NCBI GenBank assembly: GCA_900551645.1
Contig: URWP01000016.1
Coordinates: 1 to 22,908, forward strand
DNA from: an uncultured Bacteroides sp.
Lineage (GTDB): Bacteria > Bacteroidota > Bacteroidia > Bacteroidales > Bacteroidaceae
DNA length: 22,908 bases
Direction of reading: 5' to 3'
Shown: positions 1 through 9,800 of the stretch, piece by piece
Layout of the letters: every line of letters starts with the position of its first letter
Numbering within the stretch: the stretch's first letter is position 1
Made by a program: the position numbers and the translations under genes
The notes under the pieces: model-generated
What the model was told of the DNA's origin: nothing
Seen by the model: only the letters and a program-made list of their open reading frames with translations
The model's database searches: none

Positions 1-226
1 TGGTAGCCGTGTACATATACTGCCAGCCATCGCCCATCTTACCTGTCTGGGGAGTCCAGAAATTCATTCCCCACGGCATAGCTATGACCGGATACGTATT
101 TCCTGTAGACAACTCGAAAGTTGACTCAGTACCCATCATCGGATTGACATACTGGGTGTAATCCTTTGCCGCCTTCACCCAAAGAGCCAAAGACAGCAAA
201 CATGCTAACATGAATAATTTTTTCAT
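1..226 (-). CDS. GH92 family alpha-mannosidase, N-terminal fragment (gene runs off the left edge)
   Basis: Only the first 75 codons lie in the window; the ATG is at 226-224. The peptide starts with a short basic segment and a hydrophobic stretch (MKKLFMLACLLSLALWVKAA), which looks like an ordinary signal peptide. The Cys at residue 9 is too close to the start and has no convincing lipobox. The mature start, DYTQYVNPMMGTES followed by GNTYPVIAMPWGMNFW, is the recognizable GH92 N-terminal motif (VNPxxGT, then GNTYPxxxxPxGM). GH92 enzymes are calcium-dependent exo-alpha-mannosidases. The gene begins 12 bases after the stop of the upstream GH92 gene and is almost certainly co-transcribed with it. 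Its TESTFELSTGNTYP form differs from the other two GH92 proteins here, so it is a separate subtype and not a recent copy. The catalytic region is outside the window, so activity and linkage cannot be judged. Confidence 0.88.
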   Translation of the reverse strand, partial: MKKLFMLACLLSLALWVKAAKDYTQYVNPMMGTESTFELSTGNTYPVIAMPWGMNFWTPQTGKMGDGWQYMYTAT

Positions 227-238
227 AGCGTCTATTGT

Positions 239-2554
239 TTATTTAATTGAATTCCATTCAGCAGGCTGATCTGTCATTTCGAAAACCAATGTACCGCCTT
301 CTACCAGTTCCTGGTGTGTAAAGAAAGGTTTCTCCAAAACTTTTCCGTTCAGTACAGCCGACTTCACATATTTGTTTTTCAATGAATTGTTTTTTGCCTG
401 AATCCGGAAGTCCTTACCGTTCGGCAAATGAATCGTCACCTCATCGAAAAGCGGACGACCGATGGAATAAACCGGATTACCCGGACATACCTGATAGAAT
501 CCCATGGCATTCAATATATACCAGGAAGACATCTGTCCGCAATCTTCATTACCTGACAGTCCATTCGGATCATCAAAATAAAGAGTTTGCAACACCTTAT
601 CCACCAGTTCCTGAGTCTTCGACGGATAGCCCGCATAATTATAGAAATGCGTGATATGGTGACTTGGTTCGTTACCATGTGCATACTGACCAATCAGTCC
701 GGAAATATCCGCAGAAACTTCTTCTCCTTCCAGTTTTGCGTCGGTTGTAAAGAGTTCATCCAACTTACGCACAAACTCATCACGTCCACCTACCAGTTCC
801 ATCAACCCTTCCGGATCGTGCGGAACAAACCAACTCCATTGCCAGGCATTTCCTTCGCAATAATCATCATTCCGATGATTGGAAGCATTCGGATTGAACG
901 GTTCGCGCCATTTCCGTTGCGAATCCAGTCCACGCATGAACCCCGTCTGCTTGTCATAATAGGTCTGATACCCCTTGGCAAAGTTCTGGTATTTCTGATA
1001 GTTGGCCGAATCGCCCAGTTCCTTAGCCAGAACAGCGATACACCAGTCATCGTAAGCATATTCCAATGCCTTGGCCACCGCTTCGTTATCCTTGTCGCAA
1101 GGTACATAGCCGATTGTGTTCTTGTAATAACGGGCTTTCGGCATGACATACGGAATCATCCAGTCCGGACATTTGATACCTGTGGTATCGTATTCTGCTG
1201 CCCGAAGCGAAGCCTTGTAAGCTTTTTGTACATCGAAATTCCGGTAACCTTTGGTATAGGCATCCGCAATCAGCGAAACAGCGTGATAACCAATCATGGT
1301 ACCTGTATAATTGGAAGCCATATCCCATTTCGGGAAGATACCTCCTTCTTCGCTCTTCTTAATCAACGAACGGATAAAGGCCTCGTTCAGTTCCGGACGA
1401 ATAATGGAAAGCAACGGATGAACGGCACGGAAGGTATCCCACAACGAGAAGATGGTATAATACTCTTCTCCAGGTTCTACCTGATGAATCTGATGGTCCA
1501 TACCAAAGTAACGTCCATCGACATCTGTAAATACCGTCGGTGCAATCATGGCATGGTACATACCGGTATAGAAGATGGTCCGATGGTCATCCAAGGTTGT
1601 CTTCACATCAATGGCAGCCAGTTCCTTATTCCAAGCCTCATGAGCCGCCTGCCGTACCTTATCAAAATTCCAGTCAGGAATTTCGGTTTCCACATTGGCC
1701 TTTGCACCTGCCGCGTCTACAGAAGACAGACCAACTTTTACCAACACCTGTTCATCGGCTTGGGTACGGTCAAAACGGAGCAAAGCCTTCATCTGCGGCA
1801 AAAGTTCACCTCCTTTGTCCAACGCAGCCGAATCGGTCACTAATGTATGGGTAGTGAAAGGCTTCGAGAACTGCATATAGAAATAAATCGGCTGGTCGAA
1901 TGCCCAGTAAATAGTCCGCTTATGGCCTTGGATAGTAGAATCGTTCAGGATTTCAATCACCATATCCCGATTAATCTGCCGCTGGAGGCTATAATCCAAA
2001 TCGAGGATAAAACCGGCTTCGGTACTTTCCGGGAAGGTATAACGATGAATAGCGGCACGAGTAGTCGAGGTCAGTTCCGCCTGTACCTGATAACGGTCCA
2101 GAAATACGGAATAATATCCCGGCACAGCCACTTCCTTTTCGTGTGAGAAAGCAGAACAATAGGCCATCTGCTGACTGGCCGAACCAGTCGGTTCATAACG
2201 TTGCTCTCCTACCGTCGGCATCAACAGGACATCGCCGTAATCGCAACACCCTGTACCGCTCAAACGGTTATGAGAAAAACCATTGATAGTCGAATCGTTA
2301 TAATAATAACCGGAACAGGAATCCCAATCATAGAGACGGGTATCCGGACCAGGTTGTATCATACCCCGCGGAACAACCGGTCCCGGGAAAGTATGTCCGT
2401 GTCCGCCGGGTCCGATGAACGGGTCCACATAAACGGTGTAATCCACCGTAGTCTGTTCGGCCGGTGCACAGGCAGCCAACCAGCCTCCTGCTACCAAAAG
2501 AACAGAAAAGTAGCGAACTGCCCGATTTTTATAGTGTTTGAATGTCTTCTTCAT
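239..2554 (-). CDS. GH92 alpha-mannosidase, lipoprotein, 771 aa
   Basis: Complete gene of normal GH92 length. The signal peptide ends in a lipobox (LAAC, Cys 29), so the protein should be lipid-anchored; residues after the Cys are not strongly acidic, so surface export is uncertain. The N-terminal beta-sandwich begins with YVDPFIGPGGHGHTFPGPV and GMIQPGPDT. The catalytic domain shows the family motifs CEGNAWQW (Glu about 567), GNEPSHH (about 627-633) and GNEDCGQMSSWY (Glu 670, Asp 671). GH92 enzymes release mannose by inversion with Ca2+, using a Glu acid and Asp base; assigning the CEGNAW Glu as acid and the GNED Asp as base is my reading of conserved positions, not an alignment. The linkage (alpha-1,2, -1,3, -1,4 or -1,6) cannot be told by eye. 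It sits between two other GH92 genes, 23 bases after the upstream one, in a probable three-gene operon. Confidence 0.94.
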   Translation of the reverse strand: MKKTFKHYKNRAVRYFSVLLVAGGWLAACAPAEQTTVDYTVYVDPFIGPGGHGHTFPGPVVPRGMIQPGPDTRLYDWDSCSGYYYNDSTINGFSHNRLSGTGCCDYGDVLLMPTVGEQRYEPTGSASQQMAYCSAFSHEKEVAVPGYYSVFLDRYQVQAELTSTTRAAIHRYTFPESTEAGFILDLDYSLQRQINRDMVIEILNDSTIQGHKRTIYWAFDQPIYFYMQFSKPFTTHTLVTDSAALDKGGELLPQMKALLRFDRTQADEQVLVKVGLSSVDAAGAKANVETEIPDWNFDKVRQAAHEAWNKELAAIDVKTTLDDHRTIFYTGMYHAMIAPTVFTDVDGRYFGMDHQIHQVEPGEEYYTIFSLWDTFRAVHPLLSIIRPELNEAFIRSLIKKSEEGGIFPKWDMASNYTGTMIGYHAVSLIADAYTKGYRNFDVQKAYKASLRAAEYDTTGIKCPDWMIPYVMPKARYYKNTIGYVPCDKDNEAVAKALEYAYDDWCIAVLAKELGDSANYQKYQNFAKGYQTYYDKQTGFMRGLDSQRKWREPFNPNASNHRNDDYCEGNAWQWSWFVPHDPEGLMELVGGRDEFVRKLDELFTTDAKLEGEEVSADISGLIGQYAHGNEPSHHITHFYNYAGYPSKTQELVDKVLQTLYFDDPNGLSGNEDCGQMSSWYILNAMGFYQVCPGNPVYSIGRPLFDEVTIHLPNGKDFRIQAKNNSLKNKYVKSAVLNGKVLEKPFFTHQELVEGGTLVFEMTDQPAEWNSIK

Positions 2555-2577
2555 AACTGTTTTTCCAGAGAATCAAT

Positions 2578-4791
2578 TTATTTTTTCGGTTGAGGACCCA
2601 TTTCAAATTCAACGGTCGCACCATCCATAATCTGCTGGTGAGTCAGGTAGGTCTTGTCGTAGACCTGTCCGTTCACCTTGACAGACTGTACATAGATATT
2701 CTGTTTGTTTACATTCGGAGCCAGGACGGTAAAGGTCTTTCCGTTATTGAGATGCAGTTTCAGTTCCGGGAAGAGCGGTGTACCCATTTCATACTGACCG
2801 CTTACCGGGTCTACCGGATAAAATCCCATCGCACTGAAGACATACCATGCCGACATCTGTCCGCAGTCTTCGTTACCACAGATACCACCCGGTTCGTTCA
2901 GGTAAAGTTCCTGCATTACCTTAGCGACATACTGTTGTGTCTTCCACGGACTGCGTGTCAGGTTATACAGATAAATTACATGATGACTAGGTTCATTGCC
3001 GTGTGCATACTGACCAATCATTCCGGTACTGAATATCGGAAGTTCTTCATCGGATGCCGGATGATGCGTAAACATGCTGTCCAGTTTCTCTTCAAACTTG
3101 TCTTGTCCCCCCAGCAATTCCATCAGACCTTTCGGGTCCTGCTGTACAGACCAGAGATAATGCCAGGCATTGCTTTCGCAGATGTATTCAGTGTAATCAT
3201 CCGGATTGAAATCAGGAATGAATTTTCCCTTATCATCCTTCGGCTGCATGAACCCGGTTTCCGGATTGAAGAGTTTGCGATAATTCTGAGAACGGTCATA
3301 GAAACGCTTGGCAATGTCTGTCTTTCCCATCTTTTCGGCCATGCGGGCAATACAGTAATCATCGTAAGCATATTCCAGAGATTTGGACATCGACCAGTTT
3401 TCTTCGCCTTTGATGGCAGAGTTATAAGGTATGTAACCGTATTTCTTATAGAGACCTACTCCACGATAACTATCCATATCAGCTGATGCTACACAAGCTT
3501 CCAATGCCTTTTCAGCGTCGAAATCACCGATACCTTTCAAATAAGCATCTACAATTACCGGTACTGCATGATAACCGATCATCATTTCGGTTTCCGCTCC
3601 CCACAACGGCCACAACGGGAAACGTCCGTGTTGCTCATAAAAGGCCAGGAACGTCTTAATCATGTCATTGGTACGTTCCGGTTCGGTATAAGTAAACAAC
3701 GGGTGAGAAGCACGATAGGTATCCCACAAAGAAAAAGTACTGTAATTCACCCATCCGTTTGTCTGATGAATCTGTTTATCGGCACCCCGATAAGAACCGT
3801 CTACATCACTGAAGATAGTCGGAGCAAGCATACTGTGATACAAGGCTGTATAAAATTTCACCTTGTCATCGGCATCATTGCCCTGTACTTCAATCTTACC
3901 CAACTGTTTGTTCCATTCAGCCTTGGCTTCAGTTACATAACGGTCGAAATCATTGTGTGGAGCTTCTGCCTGCAGATTTTTCGCTGCCCCCTCAGCACTG
4001 ACACTTGAAAGAGAGGTAGCCAATACAAGCTGATCACCGGCTTGGGTATCAAAATTGAATTGAGCCACATATGCCATGCCGACTTTCTGACCTTTCAGCT
4101 TCACTTCCGTACTGTCCATCTGAACAGATTTGAACGGTTTGGAGAAACGGGTACGGAAATAGACATGCTGGTCTCTCGCCCATCCTTCAGAGAAACGATA
4201 GCCTTCGATGGTACAAGAGTCTACTACCTGAACGGAAGAACAATTGGTAAAATCCCAATTCAATGCCCGTTTCAGGTTCAAGATAACAGCAGCCTGTGCT
4301 TTCGGGAAAGTATAACGTTGGATACCGCATCGTTCCGTAGCGGTCAACTCTACATTGATATCATAATCCTGCAATTTCACCTGATAATAACCGGCACTGG
4401 CTTTTTCTTCTGCGTGAGAGAATTTGGAATAAATGCCCAACCCACTCTCCTTGTCTTCTTTGTAAGGCAATGTTACAGGCATAAAAGGAATATCATATAA
4501 ATCGCCTGCGCCAGTTCCAGAAAGATGTGTATGACTGAAGCTGGCAATCGTACTGTCCGGATAATAATATCCGGAAATCCGGTTCCATCCACCTAACCCG
4601 TTGTCCGGGCTTAACTGCACCATACCGAAAGGAGCCTGAGCCCCCGGATAGGTATTTCCCGTAAAATCTGTACCAATAAAAGGATTGACCATGGCTGCGT
4701 AATCAACCGGCTCTGCCGTCTGTTTCACAGTAGTAGTACAAGCAGCAAAAATCCCCATCAAAAAGAAAGACGAAATGATGTGTCCTTTCAT
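2578..4791 (-). CDS. GH92 alpha-mannosidase, lipoprotein, 737 aa
   Basis: First gene of the GH92 operon. The start is MKGHIISSFFLMGIFAAC, with a clear lipobox (FAAC, Cys 18), predicting a lipoprotein. The N-terminal domain carries MVNPFIGTDFTGNTYPGA and PFGMVQLSPDNG. The catalytic domain carries CESNAWHYLW (Glu about 539), GNEPSHH (about 598-604) and GNEDCGQMSAWY (Glu 641, Asp 642), all expected of an active Ca2+-dependent exo-alpha-mannosidase. Length is typical of the family. It has the same domain plan as the 771-aa GH92 downstream, but differs throughout, including a shorter linker before GNEPSHH, so the pair probably differ in linkage or subsite preference. A well-formed Bacteroidetes promoter lies just upstream (4827-4858), giving a leader of roughly 30 bases. 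Linkage specificity is not determinable here. Confidence 0.94.
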   Translation of the reverse strand: MKGHIISSFFLMGIFAACTTTVKQTAEPVDYAAMVNPFIGTDFTGNTYPGAQAPFGMVQLSPDNGLGGWNRISGYYYPDSTIASFSHTHLSGTGAGDLYDIPFMPVTLPYKEDKESGLGIYSKFSHAEEKASAGYYQVKLQDYDINVELTATERCGIQRYTFPKAQAAVILNLKRALNWDFTNCSSVQVVDSCTIEGYRFSEGWARDQHVYFRTRFSKPFKSVQMDSTEVKLKGQKVGMAYVAQFNFDTQAGDQLVLATSLSSVSAEGAAKNLQAEAPHNDFDRYVTEAKAEWNKQLGKIEVQGNDADDKVKFYTALYHSMLAPTIFSDVDGSYRGADKQIHQTNGWVNYSTFSLWDTYRASHPLFTYTEPERTNDMIKTFLAFYEQHGRFPLWPLWGAETEMMIGYHAVPVIVDAYLKGIGDFDAEKALEACVASADMDSYRGVGLYKKYGYIPYNSAIKGEENWSMSKSLEYAYDDYCIARMAEKMGKTDIAKRFYDRSQNYRKLFNPETGFMQPKDDKGKFIPDFNPDDYTEYICESNAWHYLWSVQQDPKGLMELLGGQDKFEEKLDSMFTHHPASDEELPIFSTGMIGQYAHGNEPSHHVIYLYNLTRSPWKTQQYVAKVMQELYLNEPGGICGNEDCGQMSAWYVFSAMGFYPVDPVSGQYEMGTPLFPELKLHLNNGKTFTVLAPNVNKQNIYVQSVKVNGQVYDKTYLTHQQIMDGATVEFEMGPQPKK

Positions 4792-4826
4792 AATAAGAGA
4801 TAAATTAAAATTTTAAAGTTTTGTGG

Positions 4827-4858
4827 CAAAGATAGGAAAACTGACAATTACCGCCAAA
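4827..4858 (-). promoter_or_regulatory. Bacteroidetes-type promoter of the GH92 operon
   Basis: On the minus strand, TTTG (4858-4855) is followed after 20 bases by TATCTTTG (4834-4827). This fits the known Bacteroides sigma-ABfr pattern of a -33 TTTG and a -7 TAnnTTTG with about 19-21 bases between. Transcription would start near 4820, about 28 bases before the GH92 ATG. It lies downstream of the terminator at 4978-5017, so the GH92 genes appear to be a separate unit from the SusC/D pair to the right. An inverted repeat overlaps it (see 4840-4880). Confidence 0.65.
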
Positions 4859-4880
4859 CATCGTATAAAGAATTGTCAGT
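4840..4880. repeat. 10-bp inverted repeat flanking the -33 box (possible operator)
   Basis: ACTGACAATT at 4840-4849 is the exact reverse complement of AATTGTCAGT at 4871-4880, separated by 21 bases. One arm lies in the -33/-7 spacer and the other just upstream of the -33 box, so the repeat is upstream of the predicted transcription start and would act as DNA, not RNA. Arm centres are 31 bases (about three helical turns) apart, compatible with a dimeric regulator binding one DNA face. No regulator gene is in the window, so the partner is unknown. Confidence 0.45.
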
Positions 4881-4977
4881 AAATAGCTGTTTATTTACAA
4901 ATTAAATATAAAAATCCAAGATAGAAATAATCATATTTTACTATTTTAGATTCTAATGATACGAAACTTAGCTACAT

Positions 4978-5017
4978 AAAAAAAGATGTCCCAACATTTT
5001 TTGCTAGGACATCTTTT
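4978..5017 (-). terminator. Intrinsic terminator after the second SusC/SusD pair
   Basis: Read on the minus strand, AAAAGATGTCC (5017-5007) pairs perfectly with GGACATCTTTT (4991-4981) over a 15-base loop, and the descending arm runs into seven T's (4984-4978). It starts 25 bases past the SusD stop codon. The stem, loop and U-tract meet the criteria for rho-independent termination. Confidence 0.85.
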
Positions 5018-5042
5018 CTATCAAATTTATTTATCTGCTACA

Positions 5043-6809
5043 TCACCATCCTGGATTCTGTTTCAAATTCGGTGCTTTACCGATTTCGTCTGTAGGAATA
5101 GGAGACAAGTAATGTTTCGGATCTTCAAAAACAGGAGTCGGACTCTGACCGGCATAACGTTTTTCGTAAATTGTCAAAGCACCGTCTTCGTTTACACCTA
5201 CAGTTTCCTTCAGTGCTTGTATTTCTTCGTCTGAATATCCGGCACCTTCTATGATAATACCCAAACGAGGAGCAGTCAACAAATTACCGCAAGCCCAACG
5301 ACGGATATCGTCATAGCGTACACCTTCCGCGAACATTTCAATCCGGCGTTCACGGCGAATTTCACGAATTAACTTAGGATTGCTTCCCTGAACATTGGGA
5401 TATGCAGCAGCAATAACCGGATCATCAAATCCGACATTCAGTGTCAGCGGATGATTGAATCCTACACGTGCACGCAACTTATTGATAGTCTCATCCAAAT
5501 CAGTCTGAGTGATAGTACCTAATTCAGCAGCAGCTTCCGCACGAATCAACATGATTTCACCTAAACGGAACACAGGAGCATCTTCTGTTCCCTGATAGTG
5601 AGAAGCACTATACTCTGCAGCATTATAGAATTTCACAATCGGATAACCGGTAGAACATCTACTCGGATTACCAGTTGCTGTAACATTTGCTATATTAGGA
5701 GCCTTTCCTCCCATATAATAACAATGGTCTGTATCTGTCACATCAGGAGTAGCTGTAGTCTGCAGCATACGTGGATCACGGTTAGCCAATTCTGCTATCA
5801 AAGTCGTATGTTTCGTATGCCCTTCGCAGTTACACAAAGAAATAGGAAGTCCTGTAGTAGCACACAAATAAGAATCTGCACAATTCTTACTCATACCAAG
5901 TGGGGTCTCACCTACGAAAATCTGACGGGTAAGGTTATTACCTTTATCAAGTCCCGGATCATAAGCCTTCGATAAGATGACTTCCGAATTAGTAGACTGA
6001 TCAGCTAAACAGAACAGTTCATGATAAGCTGTTCCAGGTTTAGTTCCCTGATACAGAGAATAGCCATATTCAGCTTTCATCAATTCACATGCGGCACTGT
6101 ATGCTTCCTGCAAGAATTTCTCAGGATTCTCAATACCATGATATTTACGCCAAGTACCTTCAAACAAACACATACGTGCTTTCAAGGCCAACGCAGCATC
6201 CTTGCTAATCAACGTAACATCCGTCTTTTTAGGCAACCATTCAATAGCTTGATTGATATCACGAAGCATATTGTCCATTACCAATACACGAGAATCACGA
6301 GCCTTGTACATTTCTTCATCCCCAGGATTCATCACATTCTCAAACCAAGGTACATCGCCATAAGCCTTAACCTTGTTAAAATAATCCAGTGTCTTGAAGA
6401 AAAGAATCATTCCGGCATATTTATGCTTTACTTCATCACTTTCCGGAGACTGTTCATAATTAGCTAGAAAATCATTGCATGCACGGATATTTTCCCATTT
6501 CCACTGAGTATCGTTAGCACTTGAAGGAACCGTAGCCAAACCAAAGCTGGTAGTATTACGTTCCCATGGTAAAACATCATCACCTGTAAAATCATCACCC
6601 AGCATACCCCAGTCATAACTCTTAGGGGCTCCATATCCAACAATCAATTTCGGATAGAAATCGTTACAGTATTGCTCCAGTGCAGTAGCATTGGCTGTAG
6701 TAAAGAACTGGTCCTTACCGATGGCATCCAATGGTTCTCTGTCCAAGAAATCACAACTAGCCAATGCCATCGTAAACAGACATCCTGTCAATATAGTTAT
6801 TTTCTTCAT
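5043..6809 (-). CDS. SusD/RagB-family glycan-binding lipoprotein, 588 aa
   Basis: SusD-like proteins cap a SusC TonB-dependent channel on the cell surface and capture oligosaccharides for import. The start is MKKITILTGC followed by a lipobox LASC (Cys 19), then the acidic CDFLDREP, which is typical of surface-exported SusD lipoproteins. An alpha-helical TPR-like body follows, with RRERRIEMFAEGVRYDDIRRW near residues 490-510 and the C-terminal LSPIPTDEIGKAPNLKQNPGW, both signatures of the classic SusD/RagB family (Pfam SusD_RagB and SusD-like_3). The length is normal and no break is seen. The gene begins 14 bases after the stop of the SusC-like gene, so the two form a pair. The ligand cannot be predicted from sequence; the neighbouring GH92, GH29 and GH3 genes suggest a mannose- and fucose-containing glycan. 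Confidence 0.96.
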   Translation of the reverse strand: MKKITILTGCLFTMALASCDFLDREPLDAIGKDQFFTTANATALEQYCNDFYPKLIVGYGAPKSYDWGMLGDDFTGDDVLPWERNTTSFGLATVPSSANDTQWKWENIRACNDFLANYEQSPESDEVKHKYAGMILFFKTLDYFNKVKAYGDVPWFENVMNPGDEEMYKARDSRVLVMDNMLRDINQAIEWLPKKTDVTLISKDAALALKARMCLFEGTWRKYHGIENPEKFLQEAYSAACELMKAEYGYSLYQGTKPGTAYHELFCLADQSTNSEVILSKAYDPGLDKGNNLTRQIFVGETPLGMSKNCADSYLCATTGLPISLCNCEGHTKHTTLIAELANRDPRMLQTTATPDVTDTDHCYYMGGKAPNIANVTATGNPSRCSTGYPIVKFYNAAEYSASHYQGTEDAPVFRLGEIMLIRAEAAAELGTITQTDLDETINKLRARVGFNHPLTLNVGFDDPVIAAAYPNVQGSNPKLIREIRRERRIEMFAEGVRYDDIRRWACGNLLTAPRLGIIIEGAGYSDEEIQALKETVGVNEDGALTIYEKRYAGQSPTPVFEDPKHYLSPIPTDEIGKAPNLKQNPGW

Positions 6810-6823
6810 AATCGTAAATCTTT

Positions 6824-9800
6824 TTAGAATGTTAAGTTGATACCGAATGAATAAGAACGGCAGAACGGATAACTCTTCATATCTGAATTCAATGTTCCGA
6901 CCATACCATCTGACGATTTCTGATAAGTATTACCAGTCATATCCGGATCTACATATTTATACAAGCCTGTAGCTTCCCACAAGTTCTGTCCACTGAAGAA
7001 GACCTTCAACTGAGAAATACCGACAGGTTCCAGCCATTTCTTCGGAAGTGTATATCCGATAGTCAAATCACGCAGACGGATATAAGATGCATTCTGCAGA
7101 TACTTTGTCTGAGTCTGTCTACTACGACTACTCCATGTCGGAACCGGATAATAAGCGTTAGGATTACTTTCTGACCAAGAATTATCAACATGGTAATCAT
7201 TGATAGCGCTGTTCCATACACCGCTGAATCCCCAGAAAACTTCATTGCTAAGCCACAAATCACGTTTCAAGACACCTTCAAACAAGGCACGTACATCAAA
7301 GTTCTTCCAACTCAATCCCAAATTGATATTGAAACGATAACGCGGAGTCTGATTACCGATTACTGTCAAGTCGCCATGATTATCCAATGTATTGATAGGT
7401 CCCTTATTGCTATCACCTTTATTTACAACACCATCACCATTCAGGTCAGCATAACGGATATCACCCGGAATCCAAGTATTTGAAATATAAGCCTGACGTT
7501 TAGCCTGTTCTGCGGCCTCAGCCTCTGTCATAATGAAACCATCTGTAGTATATCCCCAGATTTCACCCAGACGCTTGCCCTCATACAAATCATTCAAAGT
7601 TCCTGTCGGATTATCATATTTAGTAATAGTAGAATAACTATCTGAAAGACCGATTCCAACATTATACTTCAATGGACTACCGGCAACATCGGCAATCTGA
7701 TCATTCCAATTGATTGTCAACTCCCATCCATTGGTACGCATACTGGCCAAATTCTCCTTACCACCACTTGTACCCATTGTATTAGGATAAGCTTTTGACA
7801 CAACCATATCAGTTGTATAACGTACATAGTAATCGAAAGATGCAGTCAAACGGTTATTCAACAAACCTAAATCAAGACCGAAGTTGGCTGTTGTAACTTT
7901 TTCCCATGTTACATTATTGTAGGCCAATGTAGCCGGTGTAATACCTGTAGGTATACCACCCGACAGGATATAGTTCAAGTTTTCACTACCAACTGTTCCA
8001 ATATAATCGAAGTTACCATTAGTTACCTGATTACCTAACGAACCGATTGAAGCACGAATTTTCACATTCTGGAACAAATCACGTGCAGGATCAAAGAATT
8101 TCTCTTCAGAAAGTCTCCATCCTAATGATGCTGATGGGAAGAATCCCCACTGACTACCCGATGCATATTTGGAAGAACCGTCATAACGTCCATTCAACTC
8201 TACCAGATATTTGCCTTTATAATCATAATTCAAACGGAAGAATGCACCTTGAACAGCCCAAACAGTAGCTGCCTCACTCAAAGTTTCCTTATCTTTAGCC
8301 ATATCGATGATTGGGAAATCATTCATATACAGATTGGCAGCTACACCGTACATATTGCTGGTATTCTTACGTTCCTGGTTATAACCGGCCATTACTGAGA
8401 ATGAGTGATCCTTTATCTGAGCTTTGTATTCAGCCCAAACGTTCAAGGCTTCGTAAGTATCATCATACTTCCGCAATCCTGCCTTATTAGTAGGCATCTT
8501 AGCTGTCTGAGAACCATCCGGATTCAACTGATAAATCGTTTTTAAATGTTCACGCTGTGTACGGAAAAAACGGTTACCTGTATAATCTCCTTTGATAGAA
8601 AGACCTTTTATCGGAGTGAGGTTGAACGAACCGGTATACCAGATATCATCGTAATTATTGGTAATACGGCCTGCTTCTGCCAAGATACCAGCATAGTTGT
8701 AGTTAAAATTACTACCTTCCATAGCCGCAAAATGTTCACCATCCGGTAAATAGATAGGAATAAATGGGAATGAACGATACACTTCATAATACGGTGAACT
8801 ACCCATATAAGCCTGTGTATTAGGTTCATCTGATTCACTACGATTATATTTAGCACGGAAACCGATTTCCAACCAATCTGTCACCTGAGTCGTGAAGTTG
8901 AACGACATGTTGATACGTTTATAAGTATCTGTACCAAATGCTAACAAACCGTCCTGACCTTTATAACCGATAGAACCATAATAAGTATTCTTCTCAGTAC
9001 CTCCCTGGATACTGGCATTATGCTGTTGCATAAATGCAGCACTCTTGTAGAATTCATCAAACCAATCGGTATTTCCAGCATAAGCCCATTGTCCCTTGGC
9101 TGTAAATTCTCCTGTTTCATCCAAGAATGCTGAAGGACGGCTCGGGTCCTGACAATATGCATGAACGGCATCCACCAAAGCTTGACTGAAGTATCCACTA
9201 CCATTCGTATTCGTATTAGCCAACTGAACAGCATCAATCCACTTATCAGAAGAAATACCATCCGGTAGACGTGACGGAGCAGACCATGAGAAGTTATTGT
9301 TATAATTTATGGTCACTTTCTGGCCTTTACTACCTTTCTTAGTTGTGATAAGAACCACACCAAACGCAGCACGAGCACCATAAACCGCAGCTGATGAAGC
9401 ATCCTTTAACACCGAAACACTTTCAATATCTTGAGGATTCAACAAAGAAATATCATTAGTTTCTACTCCATCGACCAAAATCAATGCAGAACCACCATTC
9501 AAAGAAGTGATACCACGCACGTTAAAAGTTGCCGTTGCATTCGGGTTACCACTCGGCATTGTAATGTTTAAGTTAGGAATAGCACCTTGCAGACCTTGTG
9601 CCAAGTTAGCAATAGGTCGGTCTTCCAACATGTCTCCTTCGGTCATGGCAACAGCACCAGTCAAGTTAACCTTCTTCTGAGTACCATAACCAACAACAAC
9701 GACTTCTTCCAAAGCCTGTGAATCATCTTGCAAAGTGATATTAATAGGTGAACCATTCCAAGCAATTTCCTGTGTTTTGTATCCCACAAAAGAAATTTGA

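Noticed and set aside
587..1843. Plus-strand open frame of 418 codons opposite the 771-aa GH92
   Set aside because: It lies entirely antisense to a clear GH92 gene, its translation shows no recognizable domain, and the window has no other plus-strand gene. It is a shadow of the codon pattern on the other strand.
2590..3486. Plus-strand open frame of 298 codons opposite the 737-aa GH92
   Set aside because: It is antisense to conserved GH92 catalytic sequence and has no family motifs.
4840..4880. Invertible (phase-variable) promoter segment
   Set aside because: The repeats enclose only 21 bases, much shorter than known Bacteroides invertible promoters, and no recombinase gene is nearby.
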